Shown: in pieces, positions 8,157 to 15,380 of the stretch
How positions within the stretch are numbered: the stretch's first letter is position 1
How the letters are laid out: the number at the start of each line of letters is the position of its first letter
Made by a program: the position numbers and the translations under genes
DNA from: SIG307 sp964545045
GTDB taxonomy: Bacteria > Bacillota > Clostridia > Lachnospirales > Lachnospiraceae
Reading direction: 5' to 3'
DNA length: 64,000 nt
NCBI GenBank assembly: GCA_964545045.1
Contig: CAZJEN010000002.1
Span: forward strand, 138,119-202,118
Notes under the pieces: model-generated
The model's input: the letters and a program-made list of their open reading frames with translations, nothing else
Databases searched by the model: none
What the model was told of the DNA's origin: nothing

Positions 8157-10025
8157 ATGAAAAAAGAAAAAGAGGATAAGGTGTTACAGGTAACCCGCTA
8201 CGGAACCGGTTCCAATGTGTGTTTCCTGTTAAAGGAAACCGTGAAATGTCATCCGTTTCTGTTGGCGTTGTGTGCCTGTTTGGCGGTAATAGGAATCGTA
8301 ATTCCGGTGATAACCACCTTTTTACCAAAGATTGTGATTGAACAGATTACAGAGGGCGCGGCAATAAAGGAGGTTCTGCTTGTCACTATAAGCGGAACGG
8401 GAATACTGGCACTGTGTGCCGACGGGAAGGTGTATGTTGAAAAGCTGTTGTCCTTCCGGCGGTTTCGGATGAATACATACTATACGGAGCTGGTGGCCAT
8501 AAAGGGAATGAAAGCAGATTATTGTCATCAGGAAACAGAGCGGTTTCGGAAGTTACATACGGAGAGCGCCAATGCTTGTAACGGAAATTATTCCCCGATG
8601 ATACAAGTATATGATGTGGGAATCGGATTGTGTACAAGTGCTTTGGGATTTGCGTTGTACTTCGGAATACTGGCACGTTTAAGCATTGCGCTGGTCGTGT
8701 TTCTGATCGGTGTGACAATTTGCAGTTGTATCTTAAATCACAAGGCAATCCGGTTTACGGAAAAGCACCGGGATGAAAAGGTGAGGTATCAGCAGAGGAC
8801 GGATTATCTTGCCCGTGTATCGGGAGATATCAAGTCGGCAAAGGACATTAGGTTGTACCATATGAACGGGTGGCTTTCGGATGTGTATCGCAAGAATGTG
8901 GAAGGCTTAAACGGCTGGTATCGCAGATACACAAAGGCCGTGTTCGACGTTGCGGTAGGGGATTCTGGTCTGGCATTGGTACGGGAAATTGCGGCGTATG
9001 CGTATTTACTGTATCGGGTAATTGCAGCAGATATGAGCGTAGCGGATTTTGTACTGTATTTCGGTGTGATTACCGGATTTTCCGCATGGTTGTCCGGTCT
9101 GTTCGGGCAGGTGACGGCTCTTTCACGTATCAGCAGTACGGTGAATTATGTGCGCACTTTTTTGGCCTATCCGGATATTTATACCCGTGAGGAAGGAAGA
9201 GCACTTCCGGAGGCTTCCGAGGGACCGAAGGAGTTGTCCCTTTGTAATGTAAGCTATCGATATGAGGGAGCGGAGAAGGATACGATTTCCGGTCTTACAC
9301 TGACCGTTGCACCGAAGGAGCATCTGGCGATTGTGGGACTGAACGGTGCGGGAAAGACCACTCTTGTAAAGCTTTTGTGCGGACTGACGGACCCAAGGGA
9401 AGGCTGTGTCCGGTATGATGATGTGGATGTAAGAGAGTATGACAGAGATGCGTACTATGAATTGTTTTCGGCGGTGTTCCAGCAATTTTCCCTGCTTCCG
9501 GTAACCTTTGCCGAGGCGGTGGCGGAGGAAGAACCGGCTAAGATTGACAGAGCGCGGGTGGAAGCGTGTCTTAGGACGGCAGGACTTTGGGAGAAGATTG
9601 TTTCTTTACCGAAGAGCATGGACAGTGAGTACAGCAGGGCGGTGAATGATGAAGGAACGGAGCTTTCCGGCGGACAGATACAGAAGCTGCTACTGGCAAG
9701 GGCATTATACCGGAAGGCACCGGTAATGATATTGGATGAGCCTACGGCGGCCCTGGACCCCATCGCGGAAAGTCAGTTGTATGAGACCTATCATGAGGTA
9801 ATGAAGGATTGCTCCACGGTATTTATATCGCATCGTTTGGCATCTACCCGGTTTTGCGATAGGATTGTGCTGATGGAAGACGGCAAGATTATTGAGGAAG
9901 GAACCCATGACCAGCTTCTTAACGCAAAGGGAAGATATTACGAGTTGTATGAGACCCAGGCGAAGTACTATAGGGAAACGGATTCCTTACAGGAGCATCC
10001 TGCGGAGGGAGGTGTGGCAGAATGA
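8157..10025 (+). CDS. ABC exporter half-transporter (membrane domain fused to ATPase), subunit 1
   Basis: Type IV ABC exporter half of 622 residues. A six-helix membrane domain (about 25-330) is followed by an ATPase domain with Walker A GLNGAGKTT (394-402), signature LSGGQ (503-507), Walker B VMILDEPTAALDP and switch histidine in ISHRL. It overlaps the next gene by the four bases ATGA and the two products almost certainly form a heterodimer. The last Walker B residue is E here and in its partner, so neither site is obviously degenerate. The substrate is unknown. The following genes include two kinase-fold proteins of antibiotic-kinase type, so drug or peptide export is a fair guess only. Confidence 0.9.
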   Translation: MKKEKEDKVLQVTRYGTGSNVCFLLKETVKCHPFLLALCACLAVIGIVIPVITTFLPKIVIEQITEGAAIKEVLLVTISGTGILALCADGKVYVEKLLSFRRFRMNTYYTELVAIKGMKADYCHQETERFRKLHTESANACNGNYSPMIQVYDVGIGLCTSALGFALYFGILARLSIALVVFLIGVTICSCILNHKAIRFTEKHRDEKVRYQQRTDYLARVSGDIKSAKDIRLYHMNGWLSDVYRKNVEGLNGWYRRYTKAVFDVAVGDSGLALVREIAAYAYLLYRVIAADMSVADFVLYFGVITGFSAWLSGLFGQVTALSRISSTVNYVRTFLAYPDIYTREEGRALPEASEGPKELSLCNVSYRYEGAEKDTISGLTLTVAPKEHLAIVGLNGAGKTTLVKLLCGLTDPREGCVRYDDVDVREYDRDAYYELFSAVFQQFSLLPVTFAEAVAEEEPAKIDRARVEACLRTAGLWEKIVSLPKSMDSEYSRAVNDEGTELSGGQIQKLLLARALYRKAPVMILDEPTAALDPIAESQLYETYHEVMKDCSTVFISHRLASTRFCDRIVLMEDGKIIEEGTHDQLLNAKGRYYELYETQAKYYRETDSLQEHPAEGGVAE

Positions 10026-11905
10026 AGGACAGGCTTACGTTAAGAGAACGGATTCAAATCACTGGACGTGGCATCGGGATTTTACGAAAGTATTGTCCGG
10101 GACTGGCCGGAGGAAAGGCAATTTCTGCGTTACTTGCTGCCGTACAACCGTTACTTTCCGTATGGATTTCCGCAATGCTGCTTAATGAGCTGGCGGGAGA
10201 ACGCAGAATGAACTATATCGTAGCGTATGTGGCAGTGGTTATTCTTTGTAACTTTCTGTTATTGCTTATCAAAAGTATGGTGGATAGAGTGACAGAGGAA
10301 AAGGAAGCCCAGATGTGGAACTTCTTCGGAATGGTTTTTGCAGACAAGTCCATGACCATGGATTACAAGGATTTGGAGGATACGAAGGTACTGCAGCAGA
10401 AGCAGGAAGTATCAGAGAATCTGTTTATGTTCGGAAACGGATTGGGGCAGCTGGTGTGGGGTATGAACAGCCTGGTGAATGCCACGGCAAGCATTGTGCT
10501 TTCCCTGTCTCTTACAGTTACCCTGTTTGTATCCGGTACGGGGACAAAGTGGATGGATTCTCCTCTTTGGATTGTGTGCATCGGTATCTGTGTGCTTTTG
10601 GGTGGCATGGCAAATGCAAGGGCAACGAGAAAAGAGAACCTCGTATTTGAAGATTGGTGTAAGGAAACGGTATGGTTTAACCGGGCATTTATATTTTACG
10701 AACACGAGCTGGCGAAGTCTCCGGAACGGGCAAAGGATGTGCGGATTTATAAACAGCATAAGGCGGCAAGACGGGGATTTTGCGAGATGAGAGCCCGGGA
10801 TGAGGCTTTGGACGGGCATCTGCGTGCTATGGCAACCTATCCGGCACTGGCAGCGGTTGTGGCCGGACTTGGGACGGTGGTCTGCTGGGTGTTTGTGGTA
10901 TTGAAGGCATCTATGGGAGCCTTCGGTGTGGGAAGCATTGTACAGTATATCGGCGCTCTCGGAAAGCTTGGTACCGGGGTACAGGATATGATGTTTGTAC
11001 TGGCGGATAACGAGGTGTATTGCAGGCATTTGCGGAGCTTATATGAGTATCTGGATATTCCGAACCGCAAGGATGAGGGAACTCTTTCCGTGGATATTGA
11101 CGCGGTTTGTAAGGCAGGTTCTCTAGGGAATGAGGAAGAAAAAGACAGAAGCGGGTATGAAATCGAGTTTAGTAATGTCGGCTTCCGGTATCCGGGTGCA
11201 AAGGAATATTCCCTGCGAAATCTTTCCTTGAAATTCCATCTTGGAAAGCGGCTGGCAATTGTCGGCAAAAACGGATCCGGAAAGACGACGTTTATCAAGC
11301 TTTTATGCAGACTGTATGACCCGACGGAGGGAGAGATACGGTTAAACGGCGTGGATATCAGAGAGTATGATTACAAGGAGTATTTAAAACTCTTTTCCGT
11401 GGTATTCCAGGACTTTAAGCTGTTTTCCTTTTCAATGGGACAGAACGTGGCAACCGCCATGGAGTACGATAGAGAAAAGGCGGAGCAGTGTCTTGGTAAG
11501 GCAGGACTTTCGGAACGGTTAAAGACGATGCCCAAGGGACTTGATACTGCATTGTATAAGGACTTTGAATCGGAAGGTGTGGAAATTTCCGGCGGAGAGG
11601 CTCAAAGGGTGGCACTGGCACGGGCACTTTATAAGGATGCTCCGGTGGTTGTGTTAGACGAGCCGACGGCGGCGTTAGACCCGATTGCGGAAGCAGAAGT
11701 TTATACGAAGTTCAATGAGTTAATCGGAGATAAAACTGCTATCTATATCAGCCATCGCTTATCTTCTTGTAAGTTCTGTGACGAGATTGCGGTGTTTGAT
11801 GAGGGCACGGTGGTACAAAGAGGAAGTCATGAGGAATTGTTGCAGGAAACGGACAGACTGTATCATGAGCTGTGGACGGCACAGGCACAGTATTATGAAA
11901 GGTAA
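10022..11905 (+). CDS. ABC exporter half-transporter, subunit 2
   Basis: Second half of the exporter, 627 residues. The membrane domain spans about 20-340. The ATPase has Walker A GKNGSGKTT (415-423), a variant signature ISGGEAQR, Walker B VVVLDEPTAALDP and ISHRLSS. An AT-rich, charged linker (ENEEEKDRSG-like, about 365-380) precedes the ATPase. Start and stop overlap with subunit 1 (ATGA) points to translational coupling. The slightly altered signature of this subunit is the kind of asymmetry seen in heterodimeric exporters. About 120 bases follow before the next gene. Confidence 0.9.
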   Translation: MKDRLTLRERIQITGRGIGILRKYCPGLAGGKAISALLAAVQPLLSVWISAMLLNELAGERRMNYIVAYVAVVILCNFLLLLIKSMVDRVTEEKEAQMWNFFGMVFADKSMTMDYKDLEDTKVLQQKQEVSENLFMFGNGLGQLVWGMNSLVNATASIVLSLSLTVTLFVSGTGTKWMDSPLWIVCIGICVLLGGMANARATRKENLVFEDWCKETVWFNRAFIFYEHELAKSPERAKDVRIYKQHKAARRGFCEMRARDEALDGHLRAMATYPALAAVVAGLGTVVCWVFVVLKASMGAFGVGSIVQYIGALGKLGTGVQDMMFVLADNEVYCRHLRSLYEYLDIPNRKDEGTLSVDIDAVCKAGSLGNEEEKDRSGYEIEFSNVGFRYPGAKEYSLRNLSLKFHLGKRLAIVGKNGSGKTTFIKLLCRLYDPTEGEIRLNGVDIREYDYKEYLKLFSVVFQDFKLFSFSMGQNVATAMEYDREKAEQCLGKAGLSERLKTMPKGLDTALYKDFESEGVEISGGEAQRVALARALYKDAPVVVLDEPTAALDPIAEAEVYTKFNELIGDKTAIYISHRLSSCKFCDEIAVFDEGTVVQRGSHEELLQETDRLYHELWTAQAQYYER

Positions 11906-12024
11906 GTAGGTAAAGAACCTTTATAAACATTCTGTCTATAGCAATTCCGATGTCAGGTTGCTATAATCATACTTGTAAAAGCGCTGATACAAAAATACGA
12001 TATAATAACAAGGAGACTCGAATA

Positions 12025-12732
12025 ATGAATAGAGATATTTTTATCAGAAACCTGACAAACGGAAATGTAGAGATGAGCCCTACGGGAAAGAATGCCAATG
12101 AACTTTCTCCGGAAGAGTTTGAACAGATGTATGAACGCTTCTTCGATATGATTTTTGCCATTGCATCAACGGATATTTCCGATGTAACCGGATACGGTGA
12201 GTTTGACGAAAACAATAAGGCGGAGTATGCAACCTGTGAAGCATTTATAAAAGATACCTTTGATGCTGAAAGAGAAGGGTATTGGCAGAATTGGACGGAG
12301 ATGTTTGAAACCACCTTTCTGACGAAGGAGTATTTTGAAGAGATGCTGGGAAATGCCCTGAAATATGTAAAGTACTGCGAGGGCCGCAGATATTTGGTGA
12401 ACAACAATACCTTCTTCTGTAATATGTTGGTAGATGCAGACGGAACGCCGGCATGTGCGGACTGGGGACGGGCTGGAATTATGGACTTTATGATGGATTT
12501 TGCAATTTTGGATTTGAATAAGCCGTATCTGCTGGTGCCGGAGAAGTTATATGCTTATGCAAAAAAGAAGAACTTGGAGATTCCGGACTTTAAGGAGCGA
12601 TTCTTGTGTATGGCATATTTTAAAGGAATTGACACGCTGAGATGGCATGCATCCATTGATGATATTGAGTCATGTGAATCCATTACAAAGTCATTAAATA
12701 CATTGGCAGAGCGTATGGAAAAGTTAGGCTGA
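12025..12732 (+). CDS. truncated APH-fold pseudokinase (hygromycin/aminoglycoside phosphotransferase-like)
   Basis: A 235-residue protein resembling only the C-terminal lobe of APH-family antibiotic kinases. IASTDISDVTGYGEFD, then YCEGRRYLV and the following loop line up with the family's IHA..VSGYG and CPEERYLVHGDF. The catalytic loop H-G-D-x-x-x-x-N reads N-N-N-T-F-F-C-N (126-133), so the histidine and the catalytic aspartate are replaced by asparagine. The magnesium aspartate of the next motif remains (ADWG, D146). The ATP-binding N-lobe is missing, so phosphotransfer is unlikely. AAGGAG 9 bases before the ATG decides this start over a longer in-frame one at 11950. Its role is unknown; ligand binding or sensing is possible. 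Confidence 0.6.
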   Translation: MNRDIFIRNLTNGNVEMSPTGKNANELSPEEFEQMYERFFDMIFAIASTDISDVTGYGEFDENNKAEYATCEAFIKDTFDAEREGYWQNWTEMFETTFLTKEYFEEMLGNALKYVKYCEGRRYLVNNNTFFCNMLVDADGTPACADWGRAGIMDFMMDFAILDLNKPYLLVPEKLYAYAKKKNLEIPDFKERFLCMAYFKGIDTLRWHASIDDIESCESITKSLNTLAERMEKLG

Positions 12733-12751
12733 TGCTCGGAAGGGGATTGCT

Positions 12752-13396
12752 ATGAAGTATGAGAATGCGAAGGATGTTTTGCCGAAGGAGCTTTTGGAAG
12801 AGGTACAGAAGTATGCTTCCGGAAAAGTGCTGTATGTCCCGAGTTCGAAAGGACAAAAGGGCTGGGGGGAAGCATCCGGCAACAGAAGCAGACTGGAGAA
12901 ACGAAATGGGGTAATTCGCCAGATGTATTCCGCAGGGAAGACGGTATTTGAGCTGGCGGAGGAGTTTTTCTTATCACCGGAAACCATAAAGAAAATCGTG
13001 TACGGGAAAAAAGTGACCCTTCCGGCCTATTCCCCATCCGTTTATTCCGCTGTGCAATATGCCGATGCCGGAATGGGAGAAGAATGGCTTCGGAATTTCA
13101 TGGAACTGAATCACATGGAGAAGCCGGATTTTACGGAATGCTTTGTAACCGGAGTGGTTAAGATTCCATTGCGATTAATCCGAACGTCAGACGGTAAAAA
13201 AATACAAGTCGATCCGGGGACCGGGGGGCCGTTAGTGGTATGGTTTGACGGAAAGGAATTCACTGTGCCGTATCAGGAAGAGCAGGTAAAGCGGTTAAAG
13301 GAAGCAAAACGAAATTCCTATGAGGCCTTTGTTCTTACGGAAAATGGATACTATACTTTTTTCTGGAATAATTACGGAAAGCATTTTCAGAGATAA
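12752..13396 (+). CDS. CD3324-like protein with helix-turn-helix and an unrecognised C-terminal domain
   Basis: Protein of 214 residues. The first 90 residues follow the CD3324 family pattern: NAKDVLP-ELL-EVQKY, then VLYVPS, KGWGE.SG.R, and a predicted helix-turn-helix in YSAGKTVFELAEEFFLSPETIKKIVY (about 60-85). It is a likely small DNA-binding protein. The remaining 120 residues (FTECFVTGVVKIPLRLI, then QVDPGTGGPLVVWFDGKEF) are beta-rich and I do not recognise them. It starts 19 bases after the pseudokinase gene, with GGAAGGGG near the ATG, so the two are probably cotranscribed. A terminator follows at 13447. Confidence 0.6.
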   Translation: MKYENAKDVLPKELLEEVQKYASGKVLYVPSSKGQKGWGEASGNRSRLEKRNGVIRQMYSAGKTVFELAEEFFLSPETIKKIVYGKKVTLPAYSPSVYSAVQYADAGMGEEWLRNFMELNHMEKPDFTECFVTGVVKIPLRLIRTSDGKKIQVDPGTGGPLVVWFDGKEFTVPYQEEQVKRLKEAKRNSYEAFVLTENGYYTFFWNNYGKHFQR

Positions 13397-13446
13397 CATG
13401 GATAGACAATACAGAATCATGAGGCAGTTTAGTAGGATGAGATAAG

Positions 13447-13493
13447 AAGGCTGTTGTATGAGTGATTTGTGTCGTTGATACAGCAGCCTTTTT
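13447..13493 (+). terminator. intrinsic terminator
   Basis: AAGGCTGTTGTAT pairs with ATACAGCAGCCTT around an 18-base loop, followed by TTT. It ends the pseudokinase/CD3324 unit. Confidence 0.75.
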
Positions 13494-13510
13494 CGCGAAA
13501 ATGTTAAATA

Positions 13511-13538
13511 TTGTTTTAGGTGAAGAAACAGCTATAAT
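13511..13538 (+). promoter_or_regulatory. promoter of the APH-family kinase gene
   Basis: TTGTTT (13511-13516), a 16-base spacer and TATAAT (13533-13538). A second TATAAT lies at 13545-13550 without a good -35. Confidence 0.5.
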
Positions 13539-13604
13539 TTGTGCTATAATGATAAAGTGACATGAGTCGGGCAGTTTGTATTCAAAAGGAGAGGAAGAAC
13601 GAAT

Positions 13605-14516
13605 ATGTTTGAGGGAATATCTACTGCGGACACTTTTTCTACAGTAAAAGAAATATCGAAAGGAATGTCCGGAGACAGAAAATATTATGTTGAAACAATA
13701 GAGGGAAAGAAGCTTTTGTTACGCATTGCAGAAGTATCTAATTACGAAACGAAAAGGAAAGATTATGATTTTCTGTTGTCATTAAATAAAGCAGGCTTGC
13801 CGGTTCCGAAAGCTGTTGATTTTGGTACCTGTGAAGATGGGAACTCTGTTTATATGCTTTTGGAGTGGATAGAAGGCGAAGAATCCGAAAAAGTAGTACC
13901 GGACATGGAGACGGACAAGCAGTATACCATTGGAGTAACGTCAGGGCGTATATTAAGAGAAATCCACGAGACTTCAAAAACGGTCGGATTGGAACGGGAT
14001 TGGTATGAAAGGTATTTTGAGGTGATTACCCCAAGAATCGAAGCATACAAAAACGAAGGGATACCTTTTGAAGGTGCTGAAGCGATTCTGTCTTTTATAG
14101 AGGAAAACAAGCATTTGTTACATGACAGAAGACAGTGTAATATCCATGGAGATTATCACCTCGGAAATTTGATTATTAATGATAAAGAGGAGTTATTTGT
14201 CATTGACTGGCAGACCGTAGATTTTGAAGGTGTCGGAGACCCGTGGGTTGATTTCATAAATATCGGAATCGAACATCCTGCATTTGCAGCAGGACAGATA
14301 GATGGGTATTTTAATCATCAGGTGCCGGAAACGTTTTGGCGGATACTGGCGTTATATCTGTCTGTGAGTGCAATTACATCAATTGTATGGGCGAAGTATT
14401 TTGCCCCGGAGCAGTTGGAGCGTGTTTTGACATTGAATAAAAACGTGGTAGAATGGTATGACGGAATGAGCCGGGTGATTCCTTCGTGGTATAGAGCGTA
14501 TAAGTATAGTCGATAA
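13605..14516 (+). CDS. APH/choline-kinase-like phosphotransferase
   Basis: Kinase-fold phosphotransferase of 303 residues. The N-lobe has the nucleotide-binding strand pair (KKLLLRIAE, lysine near 44). The middle shows the linker YMLLEWIEGEE, and the catalytic loop HGDYHLGN has H181 and D183. IDWQTVDFEGVGDPWVDF supplies the magnesium-binding aspartate. All key residues are present, unlike the pseudokinase upstream. Substrates in this family range from aminoglycosides and macrolides to small metabolites, so a resistance role should not be assumed. It has its own promoter and terminator and appears monocistronic. GGAGAGG lies before the ATG. Confidence 0.85.
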   Translation: MFEGISTADTFSTVKEISKGMSGDRKYYVETIEGKKLLLRIAEVSNYETKRKDYDFLLSLNKAGLPVPKAVDFGTCEDGNSVYMLLEWIEGEESEKVVPDMETDKQYTIGVTSGRILREIHETSKTVGLERDWYERYFEVITPRIEAYKNEGIPFEGAEAILSFIEENKHLLHDRRQCNIHGDYHLGNLIINDKEELFVIDWQTVDFEGVGDPWVDFINIGIEHPAFAAGQIDGYFNHQVPETFWRILALYLSVSAITSIVWAKYFAPEQLERVLTLNKNVVEWYDGMSRVIPSWYRAYKYSR

Positions 14517-14538
14517 AATGAGACATGTCTTCAAAGAG

Positions 14539-14569
14539 AGCAGTGTAAAGGTTTTACATTGCTTTTTTT
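14539..14569 (+). terminator. intrinsic terminator
   Basis: AGCAGTGTAAA / TTTACATTGCT around GGT, then TTTTTTT. It ends the phosphotransferase gene. The next 115 bases show nothing I can assign before the toxin-antitoxin promoter. Confidence 0.85.
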
Positions 14570-14683
14570 GATATTAATGTTGAAATAAAAGGAAAGTTGT
14601 AGTATTATAAATATGTCTAGTATAGTTAACCCTGCAATCGCAGATTTTTCCCACACAAACAAGAAATAGGTAGTTGAAAATTA

Positions 14684-14712
14684 TTGACAATATGGTATAT
14701 ATGCCATATAAT
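14684..14712 (+). promoter_or_regulatory. higBA promoter with palindromic operator in the spacer
   Basis: TTGACA (14684-14689), a 17-base spacer and TATAAT (14707-14712). A near-perfect 20-base palindrome, ATATGG..CCATAT, occupies 14690-14709, between and partly over the two boxes. This is where a HigA-type antitoxin would bind to shut its own promoter. Confidence 0.7.
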
Positions 14713-14729
14713 AAAGGAAAGGAGTACAG

Positions 14730-15095
14730 ATGAGGGAGTATAAAGTACAGTTTTATGAGAAAGAGAACGGGGAAGTTCCGGCGGAGGAGTTTTTATTAAG
14801 TTTGGATAAGAAGATGCGTGCAAAACTTACGGGGCTTATTGCGATTCTTCAGGAATACGGGAATCAATTGAGGGAGCCGTATAGCAAACCTCTGGGAGAC
14901 GGTATTTTTGAGTTGAGAGGTAAAGTAGGAAGTGATATATCGAGAGTTTTGTATTTTTTCTGTCATAACGGGGTCATTATATTGACGAACGGATTTATTA
15001 AGAAAACAAGAAAAACACCGAAAGAGGAGATACAAAAGGCTAAAAGGTACAGAAAAGATTATATGGAAAGGTGTGTTTGTGATGAAAAACTTTGA
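14730..15095 (+). CDS. higB: HigB/RelE-type toxin (phage Gp49-like family)
   Basis: Toxin half of a type II system, 121 residues, of the RelE/HigB fold that cleaves mRNA on the ribosome. The family pattern is visible: YKVQFYEKENGEVPAEEFL at the start, then EYGNQLREPYSKPLGDGIFELR, and the core strand RVLYFFCHNGVIILTNGFIKKTRKTP. The F.KKT.KTP segment holds the basic residues typical of these RNases. GGAAAGGAG sits 5-6 bases before the ATG. The gene overlaps its antitoxin by 14 bases in the toxin-first order usual for HigBA. Confidence 0.88.
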   Translation: MREYKVQFYEKENGEVPAEEFLLSLDKKMRAKLTGLIAILQEYGNQLREPYSKPLGDGIFELRGKVGSDISRVLYFFCHNGVIILTNGFIKKTRKTPKEEIQKAKRYRKDYMERCVCDEKL

Positions 15096-15378
15096 TGATT
15101 TTTTAGAAAACCAATTACAAGACGAGGAATTTCGGAAAGAATATGAGAGTATGCAGCCGGAGTTTGATGTTATCAAAGCCATGGTAGCAGCCAGAACGTC
15201 TCAAAATCTGACGCAAAAGGAGCTGGCAGAACGAACCGGAATCCACCAGGCGGATATCAGTAAGCTTGAAAACGGAACAAGAAATCCATCCTTAAATCTT
15301 CTGAAACGATTGGCAGAGGGAATGGGAATGGTATTAAAGGTAGAATTTATTCCAAAGGAAAAGCAGAAGGAGATGTGA
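15082..15378 (+). CDS. higA: HigA-type antitoxin, XRE-family helix-turn-helix
   Basis: Antitoxin of 98 residues. An N-terminal segment of about 30 residues probably binds the toxin. The XRE helix-turn-helix follows: RTSQNLTQKELAERTG-IHQADISKLENGTRNPSL, about residues 40-75. The ATG at 15082 is preferred over GTG codons at 15073 and 15079 because GGAAAGG then stands about 10 bases away. The protein likely represses its own promoter through the palindrome at 14690-14709. Confidence 0.88.
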   Translation: MKNFDDFLENQLQDEEFRKEYESMQPEFDVIKAMVAARTSQNLTQKELAERTGIHQADISKLENGTRNPSLNLLKRLAEGMGMVLKVEFIPKEKQKEM

Positions 15379-15380
15379 CT

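Noticed and set aside
8157..14516. Resistance island (exporter plus two kinase-fold proteins)
   Set aside because: No mobile genes or composition break, and one kinase-fold protein lacks catalytic residues; the set may be ordinary chromosome.
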